Of a stretch of 64,000 nucleotides of DNA, positions 1 to 8,856 are shown one piece after another. The DNA lies in NCBI RefSeq assembly GCF_016107685.1, contig NZ_JABASY010000002.1, positions 744,001 to 808,000 of the forward strand, written 5' to 3'. Below the pieces are notes generated by a model. That model did no database searches, was not told where the DNA came from, and was given only the letters and a program-made list of their open reading frames with translations. The position numbers and the translations under genes were made by a program. Every line of letters begins with the position of its first letter. Position 1 is the first letter of the stretch. The stretch is from Brevibacterium yomogidense. Its GTDB lineage: Bacteria; Actinomycetota; Actinomycetes; Actinomycetales; Brevibacteriaceae.

Positions 1-1023
1 ACGGACCTCGCCCCGTATGCGGGCAGCCGCACAGTGACACTGACCGATGAGGACGGGCAGGACGTCGCCAACGGGAGCTTCACGATCACGGACGACACGG
101 AGGACGAAGCACCCGTTACCGACCCCGCCCTCGAGGTCCCCGAGTCGATCGCAGTCGACGACCTGATGGTGCCGCAGGGCGAGGAGCCCGGTGACCGCGG
201 CCTCCCGATCACGGCGATCGGCCTGGTACCGGGCGATTCGTACACCTTCCGTGTCGTCGCACCGGAGGAGAATTCCGATCTCACCAAGGAATTCCCCACA
301 ACGGCCTCGGAGGAGGGCACTGCCACCGGCTCGTACTTCATCGAATGGTGGGGCGACTACAACGCCGATGCGATCGCCGGGATGTACACGGTCGAACTCG
401 TCGGAGCCGACGAGGAGATCCTCGACAGCGCCGAAGTCGAGTTCGTCGGTGGTTCGGATGACGGCTCTGGCGACGAGGGCGACTCCGGCGACGACGGAGA
501 GGACTCCGACGGTGGCGAGGGCAACGGCGACGACGGCCAGGCGGGCGAGGACGATGGGGACGACGAGGCCGCGCTCGACCCATCGGTCGCGGTCTCACCG
601 CAGAAGCTGCCCGCCGCGGACTTCATGAACTACGACAAGGGCGTTCAGGTCACCGCGTCAGACTGCCTGCCGGGCGATACCGTTTCGCTCGAGGTGTACT
701 GGCCGGGCACTGACGACGTCGCGTACGCCGACGGCATCGAGGCCGACGACGACGGCAACGCGTCGTTCTCGTTCTACGGCACCGGCAGCAATGCCTCCGA
801 CTATGTCGGGACCTGGAAGGTGGGGATCACCTGCGGCGGCGAGACCGCATCCGATTCCTTCACAGTGACGGGGTCGAAGAACGACGACGGCCGCAGCGGA
901 TCGGATCTTCCGCGCACGGGTTCGGACGCCGGGATCCTGGCGATCGTCGCGACGAGCCTGCTCACCGTCGGTGCGGCGACTGTCATGGTCAGCTCGAGGC
1001 CCAAGCGGCGCGACACCGTCTGA
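1..1023 (+). CDS. LPXTG cell-wall-anchored surface protein, 3' part
   Basis: The frame is open from the first base, so the N-terminus with its signal peptide lies outside the window; 340 residues are visible. Two beta-rich, Ig-like segments of about 100 residues are separated by an acidic Gly/Asp/Glu linker (roughly residues 155-190) typical of a wall-spanning spacer. The C-terminus is a textbook sorting signal: LPRTG 38 residues from the end, a hydrophobic stretch, and a positively charged tail (RPKRR). Sortase is expected to cut between T and G and attach the protein to peptidoglycan. The ligand or adhesive function cannot be read from sequence. A strong terminator follows. Confidence 0.85.
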   Translation, partial: TDLAPYAGSRTVTLTDEDGQDVANGSFTITDDTEDEAPVTDPALEVPESIAVDDLMVPQGEEPGDRGLPITAIGLVPGDSYTFRVVAPEENSDLTKEFPTTASEEGTATGSYFIEWWGDYNADAIAGMYTVELVGADEEILDSAEVEFVGGSDDGSGDEGDSGDDGEDSDGGEGNGDDGQAGEDDGDDEAALDPSVAVSPQKLPAADFMNYDKGVQVTASDCLPGDTVSLEVYWPGTDDVAYADGIEADDDGNASFSFYGTGSNASDYVGTWKVGITCGGETASDSFTVTGSKNDDGRSGSDLPRTGSDAGILAIVATSLLTVGAATVMVSSRPKRRDTV

Positions 1024-1059
1024 CACGCAGCCCGGCGTGTGACGAGCGCCGGCTGAGAC

Positions 1060-1099
1060 AGTGAAGGGGCCCTGCGAATGACCGCAGGGCCCCTTCACT
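1060..1099 (+). terminator. Rho-independent-like terminator
   Basis: Perfect 17-bp stem (1060-1076 with 1083-1099) and a 6-nt loop, just after the surface-protein stop codon. No long T-run follows, as is common in high-GC actinobacteria. It may also insulate the oppositely oriented tRNA-Ser gene. Confidence 0.85.
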
Positions 1100-1113
1100 T
1101 GATACAGCATGCG

Positions 1114-1198
1114 CGGTGAGTCAGGGATTCGAACCCTGGGAGGCTTGCACCTCAACGGTTTTCAAGACCGTCACATTCGGCCGCTCTGTCAACTCACC
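1114..1198 (-). tRNA. tRNA-Ser (anticodon TGA)
   Basis: Class II tRNA of 85 nt on the minus strand. The acceptor stem GGTGAGT pairs with ACTCACC, the anticodon loop reads CTTGAAA, there is a long variable arm, and the T-arm carries GGTTCGAATCC. The discriminator base is G and CCA is not encoded. It reads UCN serine codons, mainly UCA. Confidence 0.95.
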
Positions 1199-1305
1199 AT
1201 GAATCGTCCGAAGACGACGACGGTCATTATTCCACATTCCTCACGACACGGCACAACACGGGCCGGTCACTCCTCAACACTGAGCAAGAGCGGAAGAGGA
1301 CAGCG

Positions 1306-1341
1306 AAATGCCGGGGTGTCATATGCGACACCCCGGCATTT
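1306..1341 (-). terminator. Terminator of tRNA-Pro
   Basis: Perfect 15-bp stem (1306-1320 with 1327-1341) and a 6-nt loop, eight bases past the 3' end of the minus-strand tRNA-Pro gene. Confidence 0.8.
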
Positions 1342-1348
1342 CAGCTGG

Positions 1349-1422
1349 TCGGGATAGCGGGATTCGAACCCACGACCTCCTCGTCCCGAACGAGGCGCGC
1401 TACCAAGCTGCGCCATATCCCG
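1349..1422 (-). tRNA. tRNA-Pro (anticodon CGG)
   Basis: A 74-nt cloverleaf on the minus strand. The acceptor stem CGGGATA pairs with TATCCCG, the anticodon loop is TTCGGGA, and the T-loop GGTTCGAATCC is canonical. Discriminator A, CCA not encoded. CGG reads CCG, a frequent proline codon in this GC-rich sequence. Confidence 0.95.
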
Positions 1423-1555
1423 GTGTTTGCGTCGGTTCCAGCGACATCCTGGGAACCTGACAGCGAGAAACAGTCTAACCTCAAGTTGCCGCGATGTCCT
1501 AATCTGCGAGCGAGTAAGGTGCCTCACAGGCTCTACCGCCCCCACCAGGAGGAAC

Positions 1556-2122
1556 ATGGCACTCACCCCGGACACGGTCGCTGATGCTGCGATGCGCATC
1601 CTCGCCGACTTCGGCCTGGGCGACCTCACGATGCGCCGCCTCGCACGCGACTTGGGCGTCCAGCCCTCCGCCCTCTACTGGCACGTCGCGGACAAGCAGG
1701 CGCTGTTCGTGCTGCTCGCCGAAAGGATGGCCGCGGAGGCCGATGAGGCTCTCACCCGCTCCTCCGGTCATGCCGACACTGCGAGTGTCGACGCCCTCAT
1801 GACGTACCGGCGCGTCCTCCTCGCTTATCGGGAGAGCGCGGACATTGTGATGCTCGCCTACGCTCATTCCGGGCCGTCCGTCCTCCCTGATTCACTCAGC
1901 CGGCTCGACGAGGAGCTGAGGGATGTCGTCGCCCCCTTCGTCCTCGGGTCGATCGCGATCCAGCAGACACAGTCCCTCTTCGCAGAGGCCGGAGTGACGT
2001 CGAGCACGGGAACGGAGGCTGAAAAGGGGCGGACCCGGCACATCGCGCAGACAGAAGGAGGCCCCGGCGCTGACGCCGAAACCTCCTTCCTCACGGGTCT
2101 CGCCCGGCTCCTCGCGCAGTAG
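1556..2122 (+). CDS. TetR-family transcriptional regulator
   Basis: A 188-residue one-component DNA-binding regulator. The start is ATG 1556 because AGGAGG lies four bases upstream; longer in-frame starts run back through the tRNA-Pro region. Residues about 25-47 form a TetR helix-turn-helix (TMRRLARDLGVQPSALYWHV), and the rest is an alpha-helical ligand domain resembling the TetR C-terminal class. The last residues are low-complexity and divergent. No target or ligand is evident: the next gene on this strand is far away, and the HIT-protein gene ends only 4 bases after the stop on the opposite strand. Family assignment is firm, function unknown. Confidence 0.85.
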   Translation: MALTPDTVADAAMRILADFGLGDLTMRRLARDLGVQPSALYWHVADKQALFVLLAERMAAEADEALTRSSGHADTASVDALMTYRRVLLAYRESADIVMLAYAHSGPSVLPDSLSRLDEELRDVVAPFVLGSIAIQQTQSLFAEAGVTSSTGTEAEKGRTRHIAQTEGGPGADAETSFLTGLARLLAQ

Positions 2123-2125
2123 CGG

Positions 2126-2518
2126 TCAGAGAAGCCGCCGGATCTTCTCCGCAGCCTTCTCCAACACCGCACCGTCGGTGAAATCAGCACGCCTGCTCGC
2201 GTCGAAATCCGCGAGTGACGTCGTGGGCCAGACGTGGATGTGCACGTGCGGGATCTCGTAGCCCTGGATCATGAGCCCCACCTTCTCGCACTCGAAGGCC
2301 TCGTACTGGGCCTTCGCGATGCGCTTGGCGACCGCGAACAGGTGAGCGGACAGCTCGTCGTCCACATCGATCCAATGCACTATCTCCTGACGAGGGACGA
2401 CCAGCACGTGGCCCTCCGTCATCGGCTGGGCGTCGAGGAAGGCGACGCAGCGGTCGTCCTCGTACACGAAGACTCCGGGGATCTCGTTCTCGATGATCTT
2501 GGTGAAGAGGCTTGCCAC
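2126..2518 (-). CDS. HIT-family nucleotide hydrolase/transferase
   Basis: A 130-residue histidine-triad protein. The signature HVHIHVWP occupies residues 91-98, with H91, H93 and H95 forming the triad; the middle catalytic histidine normally takes up the nucleotide phosphate. Upstream, the FLDAQPMTEGHVLVVPR segment is the usual HIT beta-hairpin. HIT proteins hydrolyse adenosine phosphoramidates or Ap4A-type dinucleotides; the exact substrate here is unknown. The start is GTG 2518, supported by GGAGGAG a few bases upstream. It is a single-gene unit convergent with the TetR gene. Confidence 0.88.
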   Translation of the reverse strand: MASLFTKIIENEIPGVFVYEDDRCVAFLDAQPMTEGHVLVVPRQEIVHWIDVDDELSAHLFAVAKRIAKAQYEAFECEKVGLMIQGYEIPHVHIHVWPTTSLADFDASRRADFTDGAVLEKAAEKIRRLL

Positions 2519-2640
2519 GTCTTCTCCTCCGCGCTCATGGGCCGGGACGGCCCCAACAGTGCTGACGGGTTCAGCCTAGCGATCGCGCGCTCCACCTGCA
2601 TCGTCGCCCGCGCCCCGGTCCTCAGCACGGCCCCGGCGAG

Positions 2641-3087
2641 TCATCCCAGGAAGCGGGCAAGATCCCGTGTTCGGCCGAATCCGGCTGATTCGACGTCGAC
2701 GACGGAACCCATCGTGTCGGCCAGCAGCGCTGTGCGGTGCGGACCGCCTCGACGTTCGTCGAAGACCCCGCAGGCGCGGGCTAGCCCGCCGTGGGGCCAG
2801 AAATCGGACAGGAGCGGGACGGCGTCCCAGCGATCCCCCAGCTCGTCCTCAGCCCAGGCACGCAGCGCGTACTTCGTGTCACACGACACGACGAACGGCT
2901 CGACGGCACGGGCCCTCAGCGCAGGCGCCAAACGGACCAGCTCCCCCAGTTCGTCGGTGCAGACCGGCGTGAACGCGTAGGGGACGAAGACCAGCAGCGT
3001 CCCGCCGGACCCGGCACGCGAAGAGACGTGGACGTCCTCCCCCGTGTGTGCGGGCAGTGCGAGGTCCGGCAGGACCCGGGTGGTCAC
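2641..3087 (-). CDS. Peroxiredoxin (AhpE-like thiol peroxidase)
   Basis: A 148-residue thioredoxin-fold peroxidase. Residues 36-46 contain PYAFTPVCTDE, the peroxiredoxin active site with peroxidatic Cys43 and a conserved Thr/Pro. It lacks the C-terminal Cys domain of AhpC, which fits the AhpE/1-Cys-like group; Cys residues near 68 and 105 could act in resolution. It should reduce hydroperoxides in the cytoplasm. The GTG start overlaps the stop of the upstream DUF3052 gene by four bases (GTGA), so the two are translationally coupled, a pairing with aceE nearby that is common in actinobacteria. Confidence 0.85.
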   Translation of the reverse strand: MTTRVLPDLALPAHTGEDVHVSSRAGSGGTLLVFVPYAFTPVCTDELGELVRLAPALRARAVEPFVVSCDTKYALRAWAEDELGDRWDAVPLLSDFWPHGGLARACGVFDERRGGPHRTALLADTMGSVVDVESAGFGRTRDLARFLG

Positions 3088-3512
3088 CCGTATGACTTCT
3101 TGCCGACCAGTCGGTAGCCGGACCAGTCGGGTGCTGCACTAAGGGTCGAGGTCACGTGCATGCCGGCCGTCGGCGCAGCGTCGGAGATATCGGCCGGACG
3201 GATGTGTCCGTCACGGTTGGGCTTGGGGGTCAGCAGCCAGATGATGCCACCGTCGGTCAGTGTGGTCTGTGCGTCGACGATCGCATCCGTCAGGTCGGGG
3301 TCGTCGCTGCGCCACCACATGATGATCGCGTCGAAGACGTCGTCGACGTCGTCATCAGCCAGTTCAGCCTCAAGGGCTGCTTCGATCGACTCACGAAGAT
3401 CGAAATCGACGTCCTCGTCGTAGCCGATCTCCTGTACGTACTGTCCCCGCTTGAAATCGAGCGGGGTCGATGCGGAGTCTCGCGATTTCCTCTCTGAGGC
3501 AGAAGTGCTCAT
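3084..3512 (-). CDS. DUF3052 family protein
   Basis: A 142-residue acidic protein of the actinobacterial DUF3052 family. Recognisable parts are the N-terminal GQYVQEIGYDEDVD segment, a central FDAIIMWWRSDDPDLTD motif, and a C-terminal TSTLSAAPDWSGYRLVGKK end. ATG 3512 is chosen because homologues begin near MSTSASE and longer frames are antisense to the aceE leader. It is the first gene of a two-gene unit with the peroxiredoxin and is divergent from aceE, with a 227-base shared upstream region. No biochemical function is established to my knowledge. Confidence 0.85.
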   Translation of the reverse strand: MSTSASERKSRDSASTPLDFKRGQYVQEIGYDEDVDFDLRESIEAALEAELADDDVDDVFDAIIMWWRSDDPDLTDAIVDAQTTLTDGGIIWLLTPKPNRDGHIRPADISDAAPTAGMHVTSTLSAAPDWSGYRLVGKKSYG

Positions 3513-3739
3513 GCGACCATTCTCCACATCCCTGCCCCCCGGGCAAACGCCGGGGGGCTCATTTCCTGCTGTGAGAGGCGAACAACACACGGACAGGCGC
3601 TCAGAGGCGCGGAACACCCCATATGCTGGAGACAACCCCAGAGCGGGCTGCGCCACCGCCCTCGAACCCAGTAGAGCGGCCACGGCGGAACCCGCTGGTG
3701 CTGTCACCCAGCACCGCAACTTCGATGAGGAGGAATGCC

Positions 3740-6508
3740 GTGCCGACTAATCCTGGAGGACCGATCCTCAACGGGCTTCCCAGCCAGGTCCCGGATATCG
3801 ATCCGGAGGAGACGCGAGAATGGCTGGAGTCACTGGACGGGCTCATCGCTGAAGCCGGTCCCGTACGTGCCCGCTACATCATGCTCAGCCTGCTCGACCG
3901 GGCACGCAAGAGCAATGTGGGCGTCCCCAGCCTCACGGCCACGGACTACATCAACTCGATCAGCCCGGAGGACGAGCCCTGGTTCCCCGGCGACGAGGAG
4001 GTCGAGCGCACCTTCCGTCGCTGGAACCGCTGGAACGCGGCGATGCTCGTGCACCGCTCGCAGCGTCCCGGCATCGAGGTGGGCGGCCACATCTCCACCT
4101 ACGCGTCCTCGGCGACGCTCTACGAAGTGGGCCTCAACCACTTCTTCCGCGGGAAGGACCACCCCGGAGGCGGCGACCACGTCTTCTTCCAGGGCCATGC
4201 CTCCCCCGGAATGTACGCGCGCAGCTTCCTCGAAGGCCGCATGGACGCCGACCAGCTGGACGGGTTCCGCCAGCAGGCCAGCCACATCGTCGACGGCAAG
4301 AACCTCGGCATCCCGTCCTACCCCCACCCGCGGCAGATGCCGGACTTCTGGGAGCACCCGACCGTGTCGATGGGCCTCGGCCCCATGAACGCGATCACCC
4401 AGGCGCAGTTCGACAAGTACCTGCACAACCGCGGCATCAAGGACACCTCGCAGCAGCAGACGTGGGCGTTCCTCGGCGACGGTGAGCTCGACGAGCCGGA
4501 GAGCCGCGGCATGCTCCACGTCGCGGCGTACGAAGAGCTCGACAACCTCAACTTCGTCATCAACTGCAACCTCCAGCGCCTCGACGGGCCGGTCCGCGGC
4601 AACGGCAAGATCGTGCAGGAGCTCGAATCGTTCTTCCGCGGTGCCGGCTGGAACGTCATCAAGGTGATCTGGGGCCGCGAATGGGACGCGCTGCTCGCGC
4701 AGGACCGCGACGGCGCACTGGTCAACCTCATGAACCAGACCCCGGACGGCGACTACCAGACGTACAAGGCGGAGGACGGCGGTTTCGTCCGCGACAACTT
4801 CTTCGGTCGCGACCCGCGGACTAAGGCGATGGTCGAGGACCTCACCGACGAACAGATCTGGAACCTCAAGCGCGGTGGGCATGACTACCGCAAGGTGCAC
4901 GCCGCGTACCGTGCGGCGCAGAACCACACGGGTCAGCCCACCGTCATCCTCGTGAAGACGGTCAAGGGCTATTCGCTGGGCCCGTCCTTCGAAGCGCGCA
5001 ATGCGACGCACCAGATGAAGAAGATGACGATCGAGGACCTCAAGCTGGCCCGCGATCACTTCTCCATCCCGATCACGGACGCCCAGCTCGAAGCGGATCC
5101 GAAGAAGCCGCCGTACTACCACCCGGGCGAAGACGCCCCGGAGATCCAGTACCTCCAGGAGCGCAGGCGCAAGCTGGGCGGCTACGTCCCGGAGCGCAGG
5201 TCGAAGTACACGCAGTTCGACCTGCCCGGGGACAAGGGATACGAAGCCGCGAAGCGGGGCTCGGGCAAGCAGGAGATCGCCACGACCATGGGCTTCGTGC
5301 GCGTCCTGAAGGACCTCATGCGGGACAAGAACATCGGTCACCGCATCGTGCCGATCATCCCGGACGAGGCGCGGACGTTCGGAATGGACTCGTTCTTCCC
5401 GACGGCGAAGATCTACAACCCGCACGGTCAGAACTACATCTCCGTCGACCGCGACCTGTTCCTCGCCTACAAGGAGGCGACGGACGGCCAGCTGCTGCAC
5501 GTGGGCATCAACGAAGCCGGGGCGACGTCAGCGCTCACTGCGGCGGGCACGTCGTACGCGACCCACGGCGAGCCGATGATCCCGTTCTACATCTTCTACT
5601 CGATGTTCGGGTTCCAGCGGACCGGCGACTTCTTCTGGGCCGCCGGCGACCAGATGACGCGCGGCTTCGTCCTCGGCGCGACCGCGGGACGGACCACGCT
5701 CACCGGTGAGGGGCTGCAGCACGGCGACGGCCACTCGCACCTGCTCGCCTCCACGTACCCGTCGATCGTGTCGTACGACCCGGCCTACGTCTACGAGATC
5801 GGGCACATCCTCCGTGCGGGCCTCGAGCGTATGTACGGCCAGGACCAGGACAATCCTGAGATCGATCCGAACGTCATGTACTACATCACGATGTACAACG
5901 AGCCGATGCGACAGCCGAAGGAGCCGGAGGGCCTGGACGTCGACGGCCTCCTCAAGGGCATGTACAAGCTGGCGGACGGACCGGACACGGACGGGCCCAA
6001 GGTCCAGCTGCTGGCCTCCGGTGTCGCGGTCGCGTGGGCGTACGAAGCGCAGCGGCTGCTGGCTGAGGACTGGGGCGTGAGTGCGGACATCTGGTCCGTC
6101 ACCTCCTGGAGCGAACTGCGGCGCGACGGGCTGGCCGCTGACGAGGCGCGCCTCCTCGATCCTGCGTCCGAACCGCGCGTCCCGCACGTGACGAAGGCGC
6201 TGGAGGGGACGGAGGGCCCGGTCGTCGCCGCGAGCGACTACATGCGGGCCGTGCAGGACCAGATACGCCAATACGTGCCGAACCACTACACCTCGGTGGG
6301 CGCGGACGGCTACGCCATCTCGGACACGCGCCCGGCCGCACGTCGGCACTTCCTGATCGACGGACCGTCGATCGCCGTGCAGGCCCTCATCAGCCTCGCG
6401 GACACCGGGAAGATCGACATCGAGAAGGCCGCCGAGGCCGCCCGGAAGTACCAGCTCGACGACCCGACCGCAGGATCGTCGGGTTCGCTGGAGGGTGGCG
6501 CCGCCTGA
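3740..6508 (+). CDS. aceE: Pyruvate dehydrogenase E1 component
   Basis: A 922-residue homodimeric-type E1 that decarboxylates pyruvate with thiamine diphosphate and passes the acetyl group to the lipoyl E2 subunit, making acetyl-CoA. The [10 protein letters not shown] segment near residue 246, followed about 28 residues later by NCNLQR, is the ThDP/Mg-binding motif; the N-terminal [19 protein letters not shown] region is characteristic of AceE. The start is GTG 3740, six bases after a perfect AGGAGG; the upstream in-frame ATG at 3725 would place that Shine-Dalgarno inside the coding sequence. Monocistronic, with a strong terminator downstream, just ahead of the fatty-acid genes that consume its product. 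Confidence 0.96.
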   Translation: MPTNPGGPILNGLPSQVPDIDPEETREWLESLDGLIAEAGPVRARYIMLSLLDRARKSNVGVPSLTATDYINSISPEDEPWFPGDEEVERTFRRWNRWNAAMLVHRSQRPGIEVGGHISTYASSATLYEVGLNHFFRGKDHPGGGDHVFFQGHASPGMYARSFLEGRMDADQLDGFRQQASHIVDGKNLGIPSYPHPRQMPDFWEHPTVSMGLGPMNAITQAQFDKYLHNRGIKDTSQQQTWAFLGDGELDEPESRGMLHVAAYEELDNLNFVINCNLQRLDGPVRGNGKIVQELESFFRGAGWNVIKVIWGREWDALLAQDRDGALVNLMNQTPDGDYQTYKAEDGGFVRDNFFGRDPRTKAMVEDLTDEQIWNLKRGGHDYRKVHAAYRAAQNHTGQPTVILVKTVKGYSLGPSFEARNATHQMKKMTIEDLKLARDHFSIPITDAQLEADPKKPPYYHPGEDAPEIQYLQERRRKLGGYVPERRSKYTQFDLPGDKGYEAAKRGSGKQEIATTMGFVRVLKDLMRDKNIGHRIVPIIPDEARTFGMDSFFPTAKIYNPHGQNYISVDRDLFLAYKEATDGQLLHVGINEAGATSALTAAGTSYATHGEPMIPFYIFYSMFGFQRTGDFFWAAGDQMTRGFVLGATAGRTTLTGEGLQHGDGHSHLLASTYPSIVSYDPAYVYEIGHILRAGLERMYGQDQDNPEIDPNVMYYITMYNEPMRQPKEPEGLDVDGLLKGMYKLADGPDTDGPKVQLLASGVAVAWAYEAQRLLAEDWGVSADIWSVTSWSELRRDGLAADEARLLDPASEPRVPHVTKALEGTEGPVVAASDYMRAVQDQIRQYVPNHYTSVGADGYAISDTRPAARRHFLIDGPSIAVQALISLADTGKIDIEKAAEAARKYQLDDPTAGSSGSLEGGAA

Positions 6509-6529
6509 CCTGCTGAGCTCCCCTGGGTC

Positions 6530-6570
6530 GACGGGGGCCGACACGCCCACGCGGCGTGTCGGCCCCCGTC
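6530..6570 (+). terminator. Terminator of aceE
   Basis: Perfect 17-bp GC-rich stem (6530-6546 with 6554-6570) and a 7-nt loop, 22 bases after the aceE stop. It separates aceE from the regulator and fab cluster. Confidence 0.85.
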
Positions 6571-6638
6571 CGCATTCCCACCCGCTTTGTCGAGTGTCCA
6601 CAACGCAGTAGGGGCCGACACACGATAGTGTGACCCTC

Positions 6639-7856
6639 ATGCTGGCATCGAAACCGCCCCACAAGGCCTCCCCCGGGCGCACCGACACCGCTCGCAGACT
6701 CCAAGCCCGTGAAGAGCAGCTGGGCACGGTCGTCACACAGCGCCTGGACGCGCAGCTCGCCTGGTTCCGGAGCATGGATCCGGCCGACCGACAATGGGTG
6801 TCGGTGGTCGCGAAGTCCGGCATCTCCTCGTTCATCGCGTGGTACCAGGACCCGACCACTCCCCTGCGAGGGGTGCTGGACGTGTTCCGGTCGGCCCCTC
6901 GAGAACTCGTCCGGTCCGTCTCCCTGCAGCAGACGCTGCAGCTGCTGCGGGTCGTCGTCCAGGTCGTCGAGGAGCGTGTGCCGGACCTCGCGCAGTCGCA
7001 GGAGCAGCCGGAGCTCAAGGAAGCCGTCCTCGTCTATTCGCGGGAGATCGCCTTCGCCGCCGCGGACATCTACGCGCGGGCCGCAGAGGCCCGCGGCAGC
7101 GGGGACGCACGCCTGGAGGCGATGGTGATCGATGCACTGGTCCGCGGCGACTCCGTCGACGAACTCGCCAGCAGGTCCGCGGCGTTCGGATGGCAGTCCC
7201 AGGGCAGCGTCGCGGTCCTCATCGGCCGCGCTCCGCGCCGGTCGGCGCACAAGAGCATCTCCGAGATCCGTCGTGCGGCCCGCACGTGGGCAGAGGACGT
7301 GCTCGTGGGGATCCACGACGACCGCCTGCTCATCGTCCTGGGCGGCAGCGACGACCTCGACGCCGCAGCCCAGTCCCTCTCCCACTACTACGGGCCGTCC
7401 GATGTGGTGGTGGGGCCGGAAGTGTCGTCGCTGGCGGAAGCGGGGACGTCAGCGGCCTCCGCGCTCTGGGCACTGCGGACCGCCTCCGCGTGGCAATCCA
7501 CCCCGCGGCCGGTGAACGCCGACGATCTCCTCCCCGAACGGGCCATCGCCGGCGACCGCACTGCCGTATCGGCACTCATCGACGACGTGTACGCCCCTCT
7601 TGCGGCGGGCAGCGGGAGCCTCCTGGAGACAGTCGCCTCCTACCTCGACCGCGGGGGATCACTCGAGGCGACCGGTCGGTCGCTCCATGTCCACCCGAAC
7701 ACCGTCCGGTACCGCCTGAAGAAGATCACGGGGCTCATCGGGCACGACCCCACGGACTCCCGCGCCGCGTTCGTCATCCGCATCGCCTTGGTGTTCGGTC
7801 GACTGTCCACGGTGGGACAGTTATCGCCACCCCACAAACCCTCTCCAGGATCCTGA
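6639..7856 (+). CDS. PucR/CdaR-type transcriptional regulator (FasR-like)
   Basis: A 405-residue regulator with a variable N-terminal helical domain, a GGDEF-like middle region (about 180-290) and a C-terminal PucR helix-turn-helix around LHVHPNTVRYRLKKI (about residues 350-365). It stands immediately upstream of fabD, the same place as FasR, the activator of the fabD-fabH-acpP-fabF operon in Streptomyces; this is the basis for suggesting it activates fatty-acid synthesis here. ATG 6639 is preferred. GTG 6630 is in frame, but neither has a good Shine-Dalgarno. GATAGT at 6624 could be a -10 box giving a near-leaderless transcript. An inverted repeat CACAC-GATA-GTGTG lies over it. Confidence 0.82.
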   Translation: MLASKPPHKASPGRTDTARRLQAREEQLGTVVTQRLDAQLAWFRSMDPADRQWVSVVAKSGISSFIAWYQDPTTPLRGVLDVFRSAPRELVRSVSLQQTLQLLRVVVQVVEERVPDLAQSQEQPELKEAVLVYSREIAFAAADIYARAAEARGSGDARLEAMVIDALVRGDSVDELASRSAAFGWQSQGSVAVLIGRAPRRSAHKSISEIRRAARTWAEDVLVGIHDDRLLIVLGGSDDLDAAAQSLSHYYGPSDVVVGPEVSSLAEAGTSAASALWALRTASAWQSTPRPVNADDLLPERAIAGDRTAVSALIDDVYAPLAAGSGSLLETVASYLDRGGSLEATGRSLHVHPNTVRYRLKKITGLIGHDPTDSRAAFVIRIALVFGRLSTVGQLSPPHKPSPGS

Positions 7857-7881
7857 CAGCTGTCGTAGTCTGCACTATTGA
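7853..7881 (+). promoter_or_regulatory. Predicted sigma-70-type promoter of fabD cluster
   Basis: CTGACA (7853-7858) and TATTGA (7876-7881) are separated by exactly 17 bases and lie 26 bases ahead of the fabD GTG. A perfect 10-bp palindrome, GACAGCTGTC (7855-7864), overlaps the -35 element and could be an operator. Prediction from sequence only. Confidence 0.55.
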
Positions 7882-7906
7882 ATCGAACGATGGGATATCA
7901 CTGCTC

Positions 7907-8827
7907 GTGCTAGTCACCGCATGCCCTGGACAGGGCGCTCAGAAGGCCGGATTCCTCACGTCCTGGCTCGAACTCCCCGGGTTCGCCACCTCATTCGACT
8001 CGCTCGCGGAAGCGTCCGGGATCGATCTGCGCATTCACGGGACGACCTCCGACGACGCCACCATCACGGACACCTCGATCGCTCAGCCGCTGCTCGTGGC
8101 CGCCGCGATCGCGTCCTACACGGAGATCTTCGGTGATGAGCTGTCGACCGACGCCGTCGCCGGCCACAGCGTCGGTGAGCTGGGGGCTGCCGCGATCGCG
8201 GGCATCCTCTCCCCCGCGCAGGCCATGACCCTCGTGCAGGCGCGCGGAGCCGCCATGGCCGCCGCTGCGGCAGCGGCCCCGTCAGGCATGGCCGCGGTCG
8301 TCGGCGGTGATCCCGACGATGTGCTCGCCGCCATCACCGACGCTGGTCTCGAACCCGCCAACGTGAACGGTGGTGGCCAGACGGTCGCCGCAGGCGCGAA
8401 GGACCGCATCGACGCGTTCGCGGACAATCCGCCGGAGCGCGCCCGCGTCATCCCGCTCAAGGTCGCCGGTGCCTTCCACACCTCGTTCATGGCACCCGCG
8501 TCAGAAGCCGTCGCTGCGACGGCGGGGACGCTCGCGCCGCAGGACCCGACGGTGACGATCCTCACGAACGCGGACGGGACCGCCGTCGCTTCGGGCCCCC
8601 GGTATCTCGATCTGCTCGTGTCCCAGGTGACGAATCCCGTCCGCTGGGACCTCTGCCAGCAGACGCTCGTCGACTCCGGCGTGACGGGGATCCTCGAGCT
8701 GGTGCCGGGCGGAACCCTCACCGGACTTGCCAAGCGTGCCATGAAGGGCGTCGAGGTCTTCCCCGTGAAGTCGGCCGACGACATCGACGCTGCCCGCGAA
8801 TTCGTACGCGCCCACGCGGGCGCCTGA
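7907..8827 (+). CDS. fabD: Malonyl-CoA:ACP transacylase
   Basis: A 306-residue transacylase that moves malonyl from CoA to acyl carrier protein for chain elongation. The N-terminal TACPGQGAQK segment, the nucleophile elbow GHSVGE (Ser88) and the catalytic His191 in GAFHTSF match the family. The start is GTG 7907, giving the expected MLVTACPGQG opening; sense frames further upstream would run into the regulator. First gene of fabD-fabH-acpP-fabF, with only a 29-base gap to fabH, so probably cotranscribed. Confidence 0.95.
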   Translation: MLVTACPGQGAQKAGFLTSWLELPGFATSFDSLAEASGIDLRIHGTTSDDATITDTSIAQPLLVAAAIASYTEIFGDELSTDAVAGHSVGELGAAAIAGILSPAQAMTLVQARGAAMAAAAAAAPSGMAAVVGGDPDDVLAAITDAGLEPANVNGGGQTVAAGAKDRIDAFADNPPERARVIPLKVAGAFHTSFMAPASEAVAATAGTLAPQDPTVTILTNADGTAVASGPRYLDLLVSQVTNPVRWDLCQQTLVDSGVTGILELVPGGTLTGLAKRAMKGVEVFPVKSADDIDAAREFVRAHAGA

Positions 8828-8856
8828 GACCACACCTTCCGGGAAGGACTCCCCCA

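Noticed and set aside
3623..3740. 39 extra N-terminal codons of aceE, including ATG 3725
   Set aside because: The perfect AGGAGG at 3728-3733 would be inside the gene; GTG 3740 is ideally spaced.
3830..5500. 556-codon open frame antisense to aceE
   Set aside because: It is the reverse-strand shadow of aceE: high-GC coding sequence produces long antisense frames, the product is Arg/Val/Glu-rich without any domain, and AceE motifs fix the plus strand.
6794..8827. Single 677-codon frame joining part of the regulator region to fabD
   Set aside because: The N-terminal part is the wrong frame of the PucR regulator gene; FabD homology begins at GTG 7907.
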